A DNA stretch of 64,000 bases. Origin: Mycolicibacterium wolinskyi. Lineage in GTDB: Bacteria > Actinomycetota > Actinomycetes > Mycobacteriales > Mycobacteriaceae. A model generated the notes under the pieces. It had not been told where the DNA came from. It saw only the letters and a program-made list of their open reading frames with translations, and did not search any database. Numbering within the stretch: the stretch's first letter is position 1; each line of letters starts with the position of its first letter. The translations under genes and the position numbers were made by a program. Location: positions 1-64,000 of the forward strand of contig NZ_LQQA01000032.1 of the NCBI RefSeq assembly GCF_002101965.1, given 5' to 3'. Below, piece after piece: positions 24,956 to 33,529 of this stretch.

Positions 24956-26080
24956 TCAGGCGATCGCGCGGCACACCTCGGCGGCGGCGCGGGTCAGCGA
25001 CGCCGGCCCCTCGCGCAGTGCCTGTTCGAGGGGCGTACCCGGCACGGTGATCGCGACAAGCCGGTCCACACCGTTGTCCAGCAGCACACCGGCATCGTCG
25101 CCGACTCGGCCCGCGAAGATCACCACCCGGGCACCGGCGCGGCAGGCGACCTCGGCCACTCCGAACGGGGTCTTGCCGAGCATGGTCTGCGCGTCGACGC
25201 TGCCTTCGCCGGTGAACACCCAGTCCGCGCCTGCGACGGATTTCTCCAGACCCACGGTTTCGGCGATCACCTGCACACCGGGATCGCATTCGGCGTCAAG
25301 GTATTCCAGCAGCGCGAAGCCGAGGCCGCCCGCGGCGCCTGCGCCGGGGGTTTCGGGCCGAGCACGCCCAAGGGTCGTCTCGGTCACTTCGGAAAACCGC
25401 GTCAGTGCCGCCTCGAGAACCTCGACGTCGGCGGGTGTTGCGCCCTTCTGCGGTCCGAAAACCGCGCTGGCACCGCCTGTTCCGAGCAGCGGGGCAGTGA
25501 CGTCCGACGCGATTCTGATCCGGACGTCGGCGAGCCGGGCGTCGAGTCCGGTGAGGTCGATGCGATCCAGCCGGGCGAGCGCGGCGCCACCGGGCGGCAA
25601 CGGTGCGCCGTCCGCATCGGCGAGCACAGCGCCGAGCGCGGCGAGCATGCCCGCACCGCCGTCGTTGGTGGCCGACCCGCCCAACCCGATCAGCAGTTCG
25701 GCGGCGCCGTGGTCCAATGCGTTCGCGATCAGCTGGCCGACGCCGAAAGTACTGGCCCGCAACACATCCCGCTCAGCCGGTGCCACGAGCTCCAGGCCCG
25801 AGGCCGTGGCCATCTCGACGACGGCGAGCTTTCGGTCGGGTATATAGCCGTACTTCGCCTGCACCGGCCGGCCCAGCGGATCGGACACCTCGACCGTGAT
25901 GTGCTCGCCGGCAAGGGCGTCGACCACGGCATCGGCCGTGCCTTCACCGCCGTCGGCCATCGGCACTCCGACGCACTCGGCATCGGGCAGTACCGACAGA
26001 ACTCCTTCGCGCATGGCGGAAACCGCTTGCGACGCGGTCATCGACTCCTTGAAGGAGTCCGGGGCGAGAACGATTTTCAT
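24956..26080 (-). CDS. Glycerate kinase (GlxK/GarK family)
   Basis: This 374-residue protein shows family motifs MKIVLAPDSFKESMTA at the start, PMADGGEGTADAVV, LLIGLGGSATNDGGAG and VFTGEGSVDAQT. It phosphorylates D-glycerate, in this family to 2-phosphoglycerate, which enters lower glycolysis. It is the last gene of a minus-strand operon; the dehydrogenase upstream, 6 nt away, should supply D-glycerate by reducing hydroxypyruvate or a related keto acid. A shared hairpin terminator separates it from the convergent DUF350 gene. Confidence 0.92.
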   Translation of the reverse strand: MKIVLAPDSFKESMTASQAVSAMREGVLSVLPDAECVGVPMADGGEGTADAVVDALAGEHITVEVSDPLGRPVQAKYGYIPDRKLAVVEMATASGLELVAPAERDVLRASTFGVGQLIANALDHGAAELLIGLGGSATNDGGAGMLAALGAVLADADGAPLPPGGAALARLDRIDLTGLDARLADVRIRIASDVTAPLLGTGGASAVFGPQKGATPADVEVLEAALTRFSEVTETTLGRARPETPGAGAAGGLGFALLEYLDAECDPGVQVIAETVGLEKSVAGADWVFTGEGSVDAQTMLGKTPFGVAEVACRAGARVVIFAGRVGDDAGVLLDNGVDRLVAITVPGTPLEQALREGPASLTRAAAEVCRAIA

Positions 26081-26086
26081 CCGGTG

Positions 26087-27040
26087 CTATCGAACAGGGG
26101 TAAGCGCCGGTTTCCCGGCGAGAACCGCGGCGGCATTGTCGACTGCGAGGATACCCATCGCGTCCCGTGTCGCCTCGCCCGCACTGGCGATGTGTGGAGT
26201 GAGCACGAGGTTCGGCGTGTCGAGCAGCGCCGGGTCGACGTCGGGTTCGTTTTCGAAGACGTCGAGCGCGGCACCGCGGAGCCGGTTTCCGTGCAGAGCC
26301 GCCATCAGAGCCGATTCGTCGACCACGCCGCCACGCGCGGTGTTGATCAGGTAGGCGGTCGGTTTCATCTTCGCCAGAGCGTCCGCGTCGATCAGATGGC
26401 GGGTCTGCGGCGTCAGCGGGGTGAGCACACTCAGCACGTCACTTTCGGCGAGCAGCGTGTCGGTGTCGACGAACCGGACACCGTCCTCCTCGGTGCCGGG
26501 CTGTCGGCTGCGTGCGGTGGCCAGCACCGTCATGTCGAAGGCCTGTGCGCGCTTCGCGACGGCCTTGCCGATCCGGCCGTAGCCCAGGATGCCGAGGGTG
26601 GCACCGGCGCTGACGTCGAGCCCCACGAGCATGCGCGGCCCCCATACCCACTCCTGGCGGGACCGCAGGAATCGGTCGCCGTCGACCACGCGGCGCGTCG
26701 CGGCCAAGATCAGCGCGAACGTGTGGTCGGCGGTGGCCCGGTCGAGCACCCCTGGCGTGTTGGTGACCGTGACGCCGGCCGCCGTTGCGGCGGGTACGTC
26801 GATGTTGTCGTAACCGACGGCGACGTTGGCCACGACCTTGAGCTGGTCACCTGCCGTGGCGAGCAGCGCGGCATCGATCCGTTCGGTCAGCGTGACGACG
26901 GCCGCGGTGGCGCCCGCGATCCCGGCCTCGAGGTCGGCCCGGCTCGGCGGTTCTTCGCCGCCGACGCGCACCGGCACGCCAAGTGAATCGAGATGGGCCA
27001 TGGCGCGATCGGTGAGCAGTCTCGACACGTAGATCGTCAA
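26087..27040 (-). CDS. D-2-hydroxyacid dehydrogenase (glyoxylate/hydroxypyruvate reductase type)
   Basis: This 317-residue protein has the NAD(P) motif LGILGYGRIGKAVAKRA, the catalytic Arg in LINTARGGVVDESAL, Glu in FENEPDVDP and His in LTPHIASAGE. The order R-E-H is complete. It would reduce hydroxypyruvate or glyoxylate to D-glycerate or glycolate. The start is the TTG at 27040: AAGGAA lies 6 nt upstream and TTGA overlaps the kinase stop, while the longer upstream frame has no family-like sequence. Together with the glycerate kinase downstream it forms a two-step route from a three-carbon keto acid to 2-phosphoglycerate. Confidence 0.9.
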   Translation of the reverse strand: MTIYVSRLLTDRAMAHLDSLGVPVRVGGEEPPSRADLEAGIAGATAAVVTLTERIDAALLATAGDQLKVVANVAVGYDNIDVPAATAAGVTVTNTPGVLDRATADHTFALILAATRRVVDGDRFLRSRQEWVWGPRMLVGLDVSAGATLGILGYGRIGKAVAKRAQAFDMTVLATARSRQPGTEEDGVRFVDTDTLLAESDVLSVLTPLTPQTRHLIDADALAKMKPTAYLINTARGGVVDESALMAALHGNRLRGAALDVFENEPDVDPALLDTPNLVLTPHIASAGEATRDAMGILAVDNAAAVLAGKPALTPVR

Positions 27041-28530
27041 CAGAGATTCCTTGTCTTTGCCTCGTCGAGGGTGTCGAGCGGTGCGACACCTGTGACTGTG
27101 CACCATACGTCGCGATAGCGGTCCCACCGTTCGGCCACGGCCTCGCGCCATTCGGCGCGCGGCGATACGCGACGGGTTTGCGGGGGCGTCATGACCCGAC
27201 CGTCGAGGACCTCGCCGCACATGGCGGCCGCTCCGAGCGCGGGCAGGTGACTTTCGTCGACCACGAGGATGTCGCGGTCCAGGACGTCGGCGAGCAGCTG
27301 CGGCAGCGCGGGCTCGTCACCGAACGCGCCGCTGACGTAGAGGGTGCGCTGGTCGGCGCCGACGCACGACTCGATGATCATGCGGTCGGCGAACAGTACG
27401 CCTTCGACCACGCCCCGGGCCGCCACGGGCGCAGGCGTTTGCGCACCGAGGCCCACGAGCGCCGTTCGCGGTTCGTCGAACCACAGTGGGCCGCGCTCCG
27501 GCCGCGTGTGCGGGATGAACACCGGACTGCCCGGGTCGGCCGGGCCGGCTTCGAACGCGGCCGTGACGAGGCGGGCGACCGCCGCGTCGCCCGTGCCGAA
27601 TCGTAGCCTCGAGGCGCCGTCGGCCAGCGCGTCGCCGCCGTTGATCACCCCGTTGATGAGCCATTGCCCGGTCCGGACGTCGGAGCGTTGCAAGGCCAAC
27701 GCCCTCGGGTCGGGCTCGGCCAGCGCGTTCGACACCACATGGGTGGTGCCCATGATGAACAGCGGACGCCCGCCCGGTGCGGCGCCCAGAGCGTACGAGG
27801 CGGCGGGAGTGTCGCCCGAGCCCACGAGCACCGGAATGCCGTGGGGGAGCCCGAGGATTTCCGCCGCGTCGCGGGTGAGCAGGCCCAGCACGCTCAACGA
27901 CGGCCGAATCGGCGGCAGCTGGTGTAGCGGCACGCCGAAGCGGGCCAGGACGTCGGTCAACCAGCGGCAGCTGCCGTCTGTGCTCGACATCAGCGCGGTG
28001 TAGGAGGCCTGCGTGGGGTCGATGGCCCGCTGCCCGGTCAACCATTGGCCCAGCCACGTTCCGGCGAGGCCGAATGTGGTTGCCGCGCTGAGTGCTTCGG
28101 GTTCGATGGACTGCAGCAAGCGGTATGCCGCGCCCATCGCGGTCGCAGGCATCAGATGATTGCCCACGAGCCGTATTTCGTCCGGGCTGAGCGCGTTGAT
28201 CAGATCCGCGGTGGGGCCGGCCAACCCCGGATGGTCCCACGTGACACCGGCGGTCAGCGGCCGCCCGGACGCGTCGAGCAGTAATGCGGTGGGGCAGTGG
28301 GTGTCCAGACCCACGCCGGTGACCGCAGGGGCGTTCGTCCCGAGAGTCTCCACGACGGTCCTGACGGTGGCGATGACGCTGCTGCGCCACGCCGCCGGAT
28401 CCGCCCGGCCGGGGCCGCACCCGCGCGCTGACGGGTGCGGCACCCGGGACCGGGCGAGAACCGTTCCATCCGAGTCGATTACGACGGCCTTGGTGGCCGA
28501 GGTGCCGACATCGATTCCCAGGTAGGCCAC
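27037..28530 (-). CDS. FGGY family carbohydrate kinase
   Basis: This 497-residue kinase begins with the phosphate-1 motif YLGIDVGTSATKAVVID, has substrate and hinge regions VGLDTHCPTALLL and VLVGSGDTPAASYALGA, and the adenosine motif region YVSGAFGDEPALPQLLADVL. FGGY kinases phosphorylate sugars or polyols such as xylulose, ribulose, erythritol or glycerol. The GTG at 28530 begins 7 nt after the aldolase stop. Subfamily assignment is not possible by eye; xylulokinase-like enzymes are closest in general layout. Its phosphorylated product is the natural substrate for the class I aldolase encoded next to it. Confidence 0.9.
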   Translation of the reverse strand: MAYLGIDVGTSATKAVVIDSDGTVLARSRVPHPSARGCGPGRADPAAWRSSVIATVRTVVETLGTNAPAVTGVGLDTHCPTALLLDASGRPLTAGVTWDHPGLAGPTADLINALSPDEIRLVGNHLMPATAMGAAYRLLQSIEPEALSAATTFGLAGTWLGQWLTGQRAIDPTQASYTALMSSTDGSCRWLTDVLARFGVPLHQLPPIRPSLSVLGLLTRDAAEILGLPHGIPVLVGSGDTPAASYALGAAPGGRPLFIMGTTHVVSNALAEPDPRALALQRSDVRTGQWLINGVINGGDALADGASRLRFGTGDAAVARLVTAAFEAGPADPGSPVFIPHTRPERGPLWFDEPRTALVGLGAQTPAPVAARGVVEGVLFADRMIIESCVGADQRTLYVSGAFGDEPALPQLLADVLDRDILVVDESHLPALGAAAMCGEVLDGRVMTPPQTRRVSPRAEWREAVAERWDRYRDVWCTVTGVAPLDTLDEAKTRNLC

Positions 28531-28537
28531 GGGAACG

Positions 28538-29380
28538 TCAGTCCAGCAGCTTGGCGGCGACCTCGGGCGAGTCGCCGCCGTGGATGACGGCCTTGAGCGC
28601 ATTGACCATCTTCGCCGGATCCGCGGCCTGCCAGATGTTGCGGCCCGCGGTCATGCCATGACCACCGGCCTCGACGACCGAGGCGGCCTGCTTGAGCACA
28701 TCGAGCGGGCTGGGAGCCGGCGCGCCGCCCGCCGCGACGACGATCGCGGGCGTGCCCTCGACGACCTTGGCGAACTCGGCGGTCGAACCGGTGTACCAGG
28801 TCTTGACGATGTCGGTGCCGAGTTCGGCGGCGGCCCGGGAGGCGTACAGCACCGATTCGGTGGAACCTTTACGGTCGCCCCACAATTCGCCGGACGGGTA
28901 GGCGTGGCACACCACCGGGAGTCCCCAGGTGTGCGCCTCCTCGACAACCTTGGTGAGCATCTCGAACATCGCAACCTGATTCGACGATCCGGCCGAGATC
29001 CCGACGGCCACCGCGTCCGCACCGAGCCGGATCGCGTCGTGGACGGTTCCGATGGTGGCGTCGTAGGTGGGATGGAACTCCACGGAGAACATCGACGCCT
29101 TGAGTATCCAGGGCATAGGTGTGGCGCGTCCGCCGAACAGCGGGCCCGCAAGCCCCTTGGTGATGGTGACCGCGTCGGGCTCACCGTCGGCGATGCTGTC
29201 GAAGGTCGGCCCGATGTTGGCCAGCCGCGGAGCCACACCGCGCGGCACGGCCTGGTCGAGCGCGACCGTCACGGTGCGACCGTCGGCCGCGAAGAGCCGG
29301 CGCAGCCGCAACTCGCGGCCGAGCGCGGGCGTCGTGCCGGATCGGTTGATGTCGAATGCGGGTGTGAATGTCGTTGTCAT
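28538..29380 (-). CDS. Class I aldolase, DhnA/LsrF superfamily
   Basis: This 280-residue TIM barrel has RTVTVALDQAVPRGVAP near residue 40, the probable Schiff-base lysine in ELGTDIVKTWYTGSTAEF, PAIVVAAGGAPAPSPLDVL, and the phosphate-binding end GGHGMTAGRNIWQAADPAKM. It should cleave a phosphorylated keto-sugar produced by the adjacent FGGY kinase. AAGGAG lies 9 nt before the ATG. It belongs to the same superfamily as the protein at 10100, but the two are clearly divergent in sequence, so they serve different substrates. Confidence 0.85.
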   Translation of the reverse strand: MTTTFTPAFDINRSGTTPALGRELRLRRLFAADGRTVTVALDQAVPRGVAPRLANIGPTFDSIADGEPDAVTITKGLAGPLFGGRATPMPWILKASMFSVEFHPTYDATIGTVHDAIRLGADAVAVGISAGSSNQVAMFEMLTKVVEEAHTWGLPVVCHAYPSGELWGDRKGSTESVLYASRAAAELGTDIVKTWYTGSTAEFAKVVEGTPAIVVAAGGAPAPSPLDVLKQAASVVEAGGHGMTAGRNIWQAADPAKMVNALKAVIHGGDSPEVAAKLLD

Positions 29381-29421
29381 ACTTCGGTTCTCCTTGTGTG
29401 GGGCGTGGGGTGGGCCGGTGC

Positions 29422-30510
29422 TCAGGCCCAGGGATCGACGCCGACGCGCATGTCGGCACCGGAACCGGCCAGCGCGATCGCCTCGACGGCGCGGTCCAGG
29501 GGCAGCTGCGTGCCGATCAGTTCGGCAACGGGGAGTTGCCCCGAGGCGACCATCGGCGCGACGGCGTGAAACCCGTCCAGCCGGCACGACGACGCGCCGA
29601 CGATGGTCCATTCGTTGTAGTGCACATCGTTGGCCGACACCGCGAGGTCGGCGTCGGCGCCGAATCCGGCGAACACCGACACCCGGGCACCCGGCGCCAG
29701 GCTGCCCAAATACGGTGTCAGCGCGTCGATTCGGCCGATGGCCATGACGAGTACGTCGATGCCGCCGTCGGTGAAGTCGTCCAGCGCGGCGGCGGTGTCG
29801 GGCCCCGGCTCCAGCACCAGGTCGGCACCGAACCGGGTGGCCATCTCCCGGCGTCCGGCGATCGGGTCCACTGCGGCGACCTTCTCCACGCCGAAACTCT
29901 TCGCGAGGCCCGCGTGAATGAGGCCGAGGGGCCCGCAGCCGACGATCAGCGCCGTCTGGGCCTTCGACATCCCGGCGAGCTGCTGGCCGTTGTAGGCGCA
30001 GGCCACCGGTTCGATGATGGCGGCCTGCGTGGCCGGAACACCGGGCACCGGCACGAGATTCTGTCGCGCGACGGCCGGCACGTGGACGTACTGGGACAAT
30101 CCACCCGTCAGCTGGTATCCGAACGCCCGGCGATTGCGGCAGATGTTCTCGTGACCGCGGCGGCATGCCGTGCACGAACCACACGTGACGAGCGGATAGA
30201 CCGCGACCTGGTCACCCATCCCGACCCCGTCGGGCAGCGGTCCGTTGGCGTCGACGACGGTGCCGGCGAATTCGTGGCCCAGCACCGACGGGAAGGTGAC
30301 GTTCTTCTGTTTGCGGCCCTCGAAGATCCGGACGTCGGTGCCGCACAACAGGGCCGCGTCGACGCGCAGCAGGACGTCGCCGGGCTGCAGCAACGGCATC
30401 GGCGAATGCTCGATGCGCATGTCGTTGGGTTGGTACAGAACCGCCTGGCGGAAGGTCTGGGACTCGGAAGTGCTTGCGATGTCACGTGATTGCGACGTGG
30501 CGGTCGTCAC
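29422..30510 (-). CDS. Zinc-dependent sugar/polyol dehydrogenase (MDR family)
   Basis: This 362-residue protein has catalytic zinc residues in LLCGTDVRIFEG and LGHEFAGTVVDA, the structural zinc cluster CGSCTACRRGHENIC, and the coenzyme motif VGCGPLGLIHAG. This layout matches sorbitol/threonine dehydrogenase-type MDR enzymes that oxidise a secondary hydroxyl with NAD. The GTG at 30510 overlaps the stop of the DeoR regulator (GTGA) and is supported by GAGAGG upstream. As the first enzyme gene of the operon it probably performs the initial oxidation of the imported polyol or sugar acid to the keto form. Confidence 0.9.
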   Translation of the reverse strand: MTTATSQSRDIASTSESQTFRQAVLYQPNDMRIEHSPMPLLQPGDVLLRVDAALLCGTDVRIFEGRKQKNVTFPSVLGHEFAGTVVDANGPLPDGVGMGDQVAVYPLVTCGSCTACRRGHENICRNRRAFGYQLTGGLSQYVHVPAVARQNLVPVPGVPATQAAIIEPVACAYNGQQLAGMSKAQTALIVGCGPLGLIHAGLAKSFGVEKVAAVDPIAGRREMATRFGADLVLEPGPDTAAALDDFTDGGIDVLVMAIGRIDALTPYLGSLAPGARVSVFAGFGADADLAVSANDVHYNEWTIVGASSCRLDGFHAVAPMVASGQLPVAELIGTQLPLDRAVEAIALAGSGADMRVGVDPWA

Positions 30511-31400
30511 GACTGGGTGCCTCTCTCGTCGGCGGTGTCGGTCAGGGCGCGCAGCGGATGCGCGAGTTCGATGTGTGCGCCGATCCGGCGCAGTTCGTCG
30601 AGGGCGGTTGCGGGGGCTTCGGATTCGGCGCCGTCGTCGGTGATGAACCGCCACTGCGCCGGGAGTTCCGACCAGTAGCTGAACTGGTCGGTGCCGAGCT
30701 TGCGGTGATCGGCGACCACGATCGTCTGTCTGGCCCGTTGCATCATCAGCGTTTTGAGCCGGCTCTGTTCGAGCGTGCGCGAGGCGACGCCGTACCGGGG
30801 GTGCACCGCGTCGGCGCCGATGAACGCATAGTCGGCGACGACCGCGCGCAACATGTGCTCGGCTTCGGCCCCGCTGATGGTCTCGTTGACCCGGCGCAGC
30901 CGGCCACCGAGCACGACCACCGAGACGTCTTCCTTGCGCATCAGGATGTTGATCGCGCCGATGCCGTTGGTGAACACCGTGAGGTCCTCGGCGTCGAGGT
31001 ACCTGGCCACGAACTCGGTGGTGGTGCCTGCGTCGACGATCACGACTGCGCCGTCCGCGACGGACTCGGCGGCGAGCCGCCCGATCGCGTCCTTCTCCCG
31101 GGTGAACTCCAGGTGGCGCTGGTGGATCGACAGCTCGGTGGGCACCGTCAACGCCACGCCGCCGTAGGTGCGGGTGATATGGCGGTCCTGGTGTAGCCGG
31201 CTCAGATCACGGCGCACGGTCGCGAACGAGACGCCGAATCGTTCGGCGATCTCCTCGACGCTCAGTGAACCCGACTCGACGGTCTGCAGCAGATTCAGGA
31301 TCTGCTCACGACGCTTCGCGCCACGTACATCGCGTCGGCGGACGATGCCGTCATCGCCGCCGTCGAACGGCTCGGCGTCCGGATCTGTGGGCTGTGTCAC
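30507..31400 (-). CDS. DeoR/GlpR family transcriptional regulator
   Basis: This 297-residue protein has the DeoR helix-turn-helix (REQILNLLQTVESGSLSVEE, then RFGVSFATVRRDLSRLHQD) after a 40-residue acidic leader. Its sugar-phosphate-sensing domain starts VVIVDAGTTTEFVARYL and continues with TNGIGAINIL and YAFIGADAV. DeoR proteins respond to phosphorylated intermediates, so the kinase product is the likely inducer. It is first in the operon it presumably controls and divergent from the MFS gene. GTG at 31400 is used. The N-terminal extension before the HTH (DAEPFDGGDDG) is longer than usual, so a later start is possible. Confidence 0.9.
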   Translation of the reverse strand: MTQPTDPDAEPFDGGDDGIVRRRDVRGAKRREQILNLLQTVESGSLSVEEIAERFGVSFATVRRDLSRLHQDRHITRTYGGVALTVPTELSIHQRHLEFTREKDAIGRLAAESVADGAVVIVDAGTTTEFVARYLDAEDLTVFTNGIGAINILMRKEDVSVVVLGGRLRRVNETISGAEAEHMLRAVVADYAFIGADAVHPRYGVASRTLEQSRLKTLMMQRARQTIVVADHRKLGTDQFSYWSELPAQWRFITDDGAESEAPATALDELRRIGAHIELAHPLRALTDTADERGTQS

Positions 31401-31413
31401 GAGGCAGACGCTA

Positions 31414-31493
31414 CATGCGCGATGTGCGCAAGTCAACGTTAAATGTGCGAATCGCGCACATAAGCAGCGCGGAAATTTGTTGTGTGCGCGAAA
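31414..31493. promoter_or_regulatory. Tandem TGTGCG-type operator sites of the DeoR gene
   Basis: Three related sites lie upstream of the regulator start: ATGCGCGATGTGCGCAA around 31415-31430, ATGTGCG-AATCG-CGCACAT (31443-31461, 7-bp perfect arms) and TTGTGTGCGCGAAAA around 31479-31493. Shared TGTGCG half-sites at roughly 30-nt spacing suggest cooperative binding, most simply by the DeoR protein encoded at 31400. Confidence 0.65.
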
Positions 31494-31522
31494 ACTGCGT
31501 ACAAGCTCCACGCGTAACGCCT

Positions 31523-31573
31523 ATTGACAATTGAGATGATTGGTTCAATCATGGCGATCTGACAATGTGATTG
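31523..31573 (+). promoter_or_regulatory. MFS gene promoter with ATTG/CAAT palindromes
   Basis: TTGACA (31524-31529) and AATCAT (31547-31552) form a promoter with 17-nt spacing. Three small palindromes overlap it: ATTG-A-CAAT (31523-31531), ATGATTG-GTT-CAATCAT (31536-31552, perfect 7-bp arms) and CAAT-GTG-ATTG (31563-31573). They differ from the TGTGCG sites nearer the DeoR gene, so a second regulator may act here. Confidence 0.55.
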
Positions 31574-31666
31574 TGTCGCGCACCACAGCGCACCCGCGGC
31601 GCAGCTTCCCCTCACTGCAGATGAGCGAAACAATCACGAAGTTCTGATCCTGGAGGCTCGACGACA

Positions 31667-33001
31667 ATGACCAGCACACCGGCAATGACGCACGGTAAAC
31701 CCGGCAGAGAACCCGACCCGGCGCCAGGCGGTAGCAGTCGAGCGACCCGGATCCGATGGGCCGTCGCGGTCTTCTGTGCGGTCGGTCTCGCGATCAACTA
31801 CATCGACCGATCCGCGGTGTCGGTGAGCCTGCCGTTCATGACCGAGGACTTCCACCTCACACCGACCGAGAAAGGCCTCATTCTCAGCGCGTTCTCGTGG
31901 AGCTATGCGCTCATGCAGATTCCGGCGGGCCGGCTGATCGACCGGTTCGGCGAACGCGTGATGTTCGGCGCCTCGGTGCTGGTCTGGTCGCTGTTCACCG
32001 GCGCGACTGGCGTGGTGAACAGCTTCGGCGCATTGCTGGGGCTGCGGTTGGGCCTCGGTGTGGGTGAGGCCGGCGCCTACCCGGCGGCCGCCAAGACGGT
32101 GTCGCACTGGTTCCCGCTGCGGCTGCGCAGCCGCGCCACTTCGGTCTACGACAGCGGTGCCCGTATCGGCAGTGCCGCTGCGACACCGCTGATCGCCCTG
32201 ATCATCGGCCTGTGGGGCTGGCGCGCGGCGTTCCTGTTCGCCGGTGCGCTCGGCGTGCTCTGGGCGATCGGCTGGTGGGCGTGGTACCGGCGTCCTGAGG
32301 TCATGTCGGCGGTCAACGAAGCCGAACTCGCGATCATTCACGAAAGCCACAAGGAGCAGGCCGCGACGAACCTGGATCCCACCGCCAAGCCCATGCGGCT
32401 GGTCGAACTCTTCCGCCGCCGCACGGTGTGGGGCATGATGCTCGGCTTCTTCTGCCTCAACTTCATGATCACGTTCTTCCTGACCTGGTTCCCGTCGTAC
32501 CTGGTGGAGGAGCGCGGGTTCGATCTGCTCAAACTCGGTGTCTTCGGGATGATCCCGCCGCTCGCGGCCATCCTCGGCAGCTGGATCGGCGGATTCGTGG
32601 GCGATTACCTGCTGGCGCGTGGCTGGTCTCTGAACCGCGTCCGAAAGACCTGCCTCGTCGGCGGCATGCTGGTGTGCTCGGTGATCGCCCTCGCTGCCGT
32701 CGCGCCGCAGGCCTGGCAGGCGCTGACGCTGATGTCGATCTCGTATGCGGCTTCGGCGTTCACGATCGTCACGATCTGGTGCCTGCCCGCGGACGTCGTC
32801 GACTCCAGCACGGTTGCCAGCTTGGGTGCTACGCAGAACTTCTTCTCCAACATCGGAAGCGCCCTCAGCCCGATCGTGATCGGCGCACTGTACGGCGCGA
32901 CCGGTTCGTTCGAGTTCCCGTTGGTGCTCACCGGCGTCGTCGTGGTGGCCGGGGCGCTGTGCTTCGGGCTGCTGATCAAGCGGGTGGAGCCTATCCGCTA
33001 G
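31667..33001 (+). CDS. MFS transporter, ACS-like (sugar acid/organic anion)
   Basis: This 444-residue protein has 12 predicted helices. After a cytoplasmic N-terminus rich in Pro/Gly come NYIDRSAVSVSLPFM and SYALMQIPAGRLIDRFGERV, the MFS loop-2 motif, and the ACS-family segment GLGVGEAGAYPAAAKTVSHWFP. Anion:cation symporters of this type carry hexuronates, sugar acids, tartrate or phthalate. It is divergent from the DeoR operon, which has a matching set of enzymes, so it most likely imports that operon's substrate, arguing for a sugar acid over a neutral sugar. A strong hairpin follows the stop. Confidence 0.88.
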   Translation: MTSTPAMTHGKPGREPDPAPGGSSRATRIRWAVAVFCAVGLAINYIDRSAVSVSLPFMTEDFHLTPTEKGLILSAFSWSYALMQIPAGRLIDRFGERVMFGASVLVWSLFTGATGVVNSFGALLGLRLGLGVGEAGAYPAAAKTVSHWFPLRLRSRATSVYDSGARIGSAAATPLIALIIGLWGWRAAFLFAGALGVLWAIGWWAWYRRPEVMSAVNEAELAIIHESHKEQAATNLDPTAKPMRLVELFRRRTVWGMMLGFFCLNFMITFFLTWFPSYLVEERGFDLLKLGVFGMIPPLAAILGSWIGGFVGDYLLARGWSLNRVRKTCLVGGMLVCSVIALAAVAPQAWQALTLMSISYAASAFTIVTIWCLPADVVDSSTVASLGATQNFFSNIGSALSPIVIGALYGATGSFEFPLVLTGVVVVAGALCFGLLIKRVEPIR

Positions 33002-33017
33002 AGGGTGGCTGACGCGA

Positions 33018-33049
33018 AATCCCCCGATTCCCAAGGGAATCGGGGGATT
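33018..33049. terminator. Bidirectional perfect hairpin between convergent genes
   Basis: A 15-bp perfect stem (33018-33032 with 33035-33049) encloses a 2-nt loop. It lies between the MFS stop (33001) and the convergent MarR stop (33065) and likely terminates both transcripts. Confidence 0.8.
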
Positions 33050-33064
33050 CGTGGCGTTCGGCGC

Positions 33065-33484
33065 TCAGTCCACGGCGTGCGCCAGCAGGCGCTTGAGTTC
33101 CCGCCGCTGGTCGACGGTGAGGCTGGCGAGAACATCTGCTTCGGCGGCGAGCACCGCGGCCTCGGCGCGCTTGAGCAGTGCGGCCCCTTGCGGCGTCAGC
33201 TCGGCGGGCAGGGCGCGGCCGGACGTGACGGCGTCCGGCCGCCGCACCGCGCCCTTGTCCTGCAATCCGCGCAAAACGTTGTTCATGGCCTGCGGGGAGA
33301 CGTTGGTGTGGCGCGCGAGCTCGGCGTTGGACTGCCCGGGTGCCATCGACAGGATCCGCAGGCAAACAAATTCGGGCAACGTCAACCCCAGCGGCTGCAG
33401 CTGCGCGGCGACTTTGGGTTGCAGTACCGCGACCACGCGATACATCAGGTAGCCGAGAGGCTGCTCCTCAAGAAAGGCACTCAT
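33065..33484 (-). CDS. MarR family repressor, Rv2887-like
   Basis: This 139-residue protein has EEQPLGYLMYRVVAVLQPKV at the start, the winged helix NAELARHTNVSPQAMNNVLR with wing AVRRPDAVTSGRALPAELT, and a C-terminal dimer helix. It matches M. tuberculosis Rv2887 in length and in these segments as far as memory allows; Rv2887 represses the methyltransferase Rv0560c, and its loss gives drug resistance by N-methylation. The ATG at 33484 gives the Rv2887-like N-terminus; 33493 is an alternative. It is divergent from a Rv0560c-like methyltransferase with a perfect palindrome between them, so the regulatory pair is physically linked here. Confidence 0.88.
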   Translation of the reverse strand: MSAFLEEQPLGYLMYRVVAVLQPKVAAQLQPLGLTLPEFVCLRILSMAPGQSNAELARHTNVSPQAMNNVLRGLQDKGAVRRPDAVTSGRALPAELTPQGAALLKRAEAAVLAAEADVLASLTVDQRRELKRLLAHAVD

Positions 33485-33494
33485 ATCAAGCATA

Positions 33495-33523
33495 TTGACA
33501 CATATCAACCAGGTTGATATACC
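33495..33523 (+). promoter_or_regulatory. Promoter and MarR operator of the methyltransferase gene
   Basis: The 19-bp palindrome ATATCAACC-A-GGTTGATAT (33502-33520) has perfect 9-bp arms. It occupies the spacer between TTGACA (33495-33500) and TATACC (33518-33523), overlapping the latter, so bound repressor would block polymerase. The predicted start of transcription is at or next to the ATG at 33530, giving a leaderless message. The divergent MarR start lies 18 nt to the left, so autoregulation is likely. Confidence 0.85.
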
Positions 33524-33529
33524 GGTGAC

